Source: Euwallacea fornicatus
Lineage: Eukaryota > Arthropoda > Insecta > Coleoptera > Curculionidae
DNA length: 64,000 bases
NCBI RefSeq assembly: GCF_040115645.1
Contig: NC_089574.1
Span: forward strand, 2,294,001 to 2,358,000
Direction: 5' to 3'
How positions within the stretch are numbered: the stretch's first letter is position 1; the number at the start of each line of letters is the position of its first letter. Below the pieces are notes generated by a model. The model was not told the origin of the DNA. It was given only the letters and a program-made list of their open reading frames with translations, and did not search any database. Both the position numbers and the translations under genes were made by a program. Below are positions 63,101 through 64,000 of the stretch, in pieces.

Positions 63101-64000
63101 GGATCCTATTAAAAGAAATAATGATGATCGGTGGTCGATTCCTTCGTAACGATTTAAAGGGTTTTCTTTGGCCGAAGCGGCAAAGTCGTAGGTTCGTTAA
63201 GATAATTACGCGGAACGAGGAGCACAATGCACGGTAAAATCCCGAGGAGAGACAGTCCAGAATGTTGCTTGAAGATAACGTTTGATTAATCGTTTTGAGC
63301 GTCTGTTGCTGGATCATCTGACTGGTTTTTGGCGATTTAAATTTGGATAACGATGGGTCATGGAATCCTCTATCGTGATATACATACTTTTCAGCGACGA
63401 TGAGGCGTTTTGATAAACGCACCGAACGCGAAAGGAATATTATTAGCCGGAATCAAACTCAGTGCATCCGAAGTGCATTTGGGAGCTACTATAGCCCTAG
63501 AATTACAAAACAGGGCAAAAAAGTTCAATCGCGTTTCACTCATAGAACACACCACTAATCCCACTCAAAATCGGTTTAAACCAACGATTGAGTTTAAATT
63601 AAAAACCTCTCAAATCAAAGGGTTCAAATAGTAGCTCGATGTGACACGCAACTTTTGCGCAAATCGACAATATTTGTTTAACAATTCCTAAATATCAACT
63701 CAAAGATTTGATGTTAAAAAGTACCAGGGATGTTAATTATCTGCACAAGACTAAACCATCGAATACTAAACCATGAGTGTTTCGCCATCACTTATAGGCC
63801 ACGACAACTCTCCACCTAGCCACCTACCGAATTTTATCGATTACAACAATATAAGAGGTCAAATTGACTTGCGGTTTGATTATATGACGTTAAATTTGTT
63901 AAAACTCAAAAATTATCTCAATGACATTCAAGAAATTTTAAGATCTCCTAAGGGTACACAGATCTATTGAAGAGAAGGAACAGATGCTCTTCAGATACCT
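60163..64000. other. hth: Probable homothorax intron continuing beyond the window
   Basis: The upstream homothorax exon must end with a split Gly/Asp-type junction, but no Meis-domain coding sequence is visible here, so this is probably intron. Near the right end two open frames (63410-63631 and 63773-63970, plus) have coding-like residue composition but no recognised family. Confidence 0.5.

Noticed and set aside
63012..63422. 136-codon minus-strand frame with MIQQQTL, resembling a Tc1 C-terminal phrase
   Set aside because: Only five or six residues match and the rest bears no transposase motif.

Overview
This is a window of an insect nuclear genome. It is AT-rich, has GT-AG introns down to about 53-57 nt, and carries clear arthropod versions of SNAP-25, POC1, a Pkc98E-type novel protein kinase C and homothorax, plus a DUF1091 secreted protein of a type typical of insects. 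The intron and transposon style would suit a beetle, but that order-level guess is weak. There is no bacterial, CRISPR or operon structure.

Layout. (1) 1-7,267, minus strand: the 5' two thirds of the SNAP-25 gene. It holds three 49-nt, phase-matched, tandem versions of one exon, which is the strongest finding here. (2) 8,781-9,146, plus: an intronless Siva-like Cys-rich protein. (3) 9,613-10,877, minus: a two-exon POC1 centriole WD40 protein that stops right after the propeller. (4) 11,565-18,183, plus: a complete 12-exon novel PKC (epsilon/Pkc98E type, 705 aa), head-to-head with POC1. (5) 18,184-24,290: AT-rich non-coding DNA, probably partly the PKC 3' UTR. (6) 24,291-25,272, plus: a four-exon DUF1091 gene with a signal-peptide exon. 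(7) 25,273-about 35,400: gene-poor DNA with transposon debris and an odd GATC-rich palindromic patch. (8) 36,063-60,162, minus: the 3' half of homothorax (TALE homeodomain and C-terminus). Its large introns host a Tc1 element, a palindromic MITE, a mariner relic and a second Tc1 relic. (9) 60,163-64,000: probably further homothorax intron, with no exon recognised.

The genes do not form one pathway. SNAP-25 works in synaptic vesicle fusion, PKC in diacylglycerol signalling, POC1 at the centriole and homothorax as a Hox cofactor. They share promoter or terminator zones through head-to-head (POC1/PKC, SNAP-25/Siva) and tail-to-tail (Siva/POC1) arrangements. All recognised transposase genes carry frameshifts, stops or catalytic-residue changes, so none looks active.
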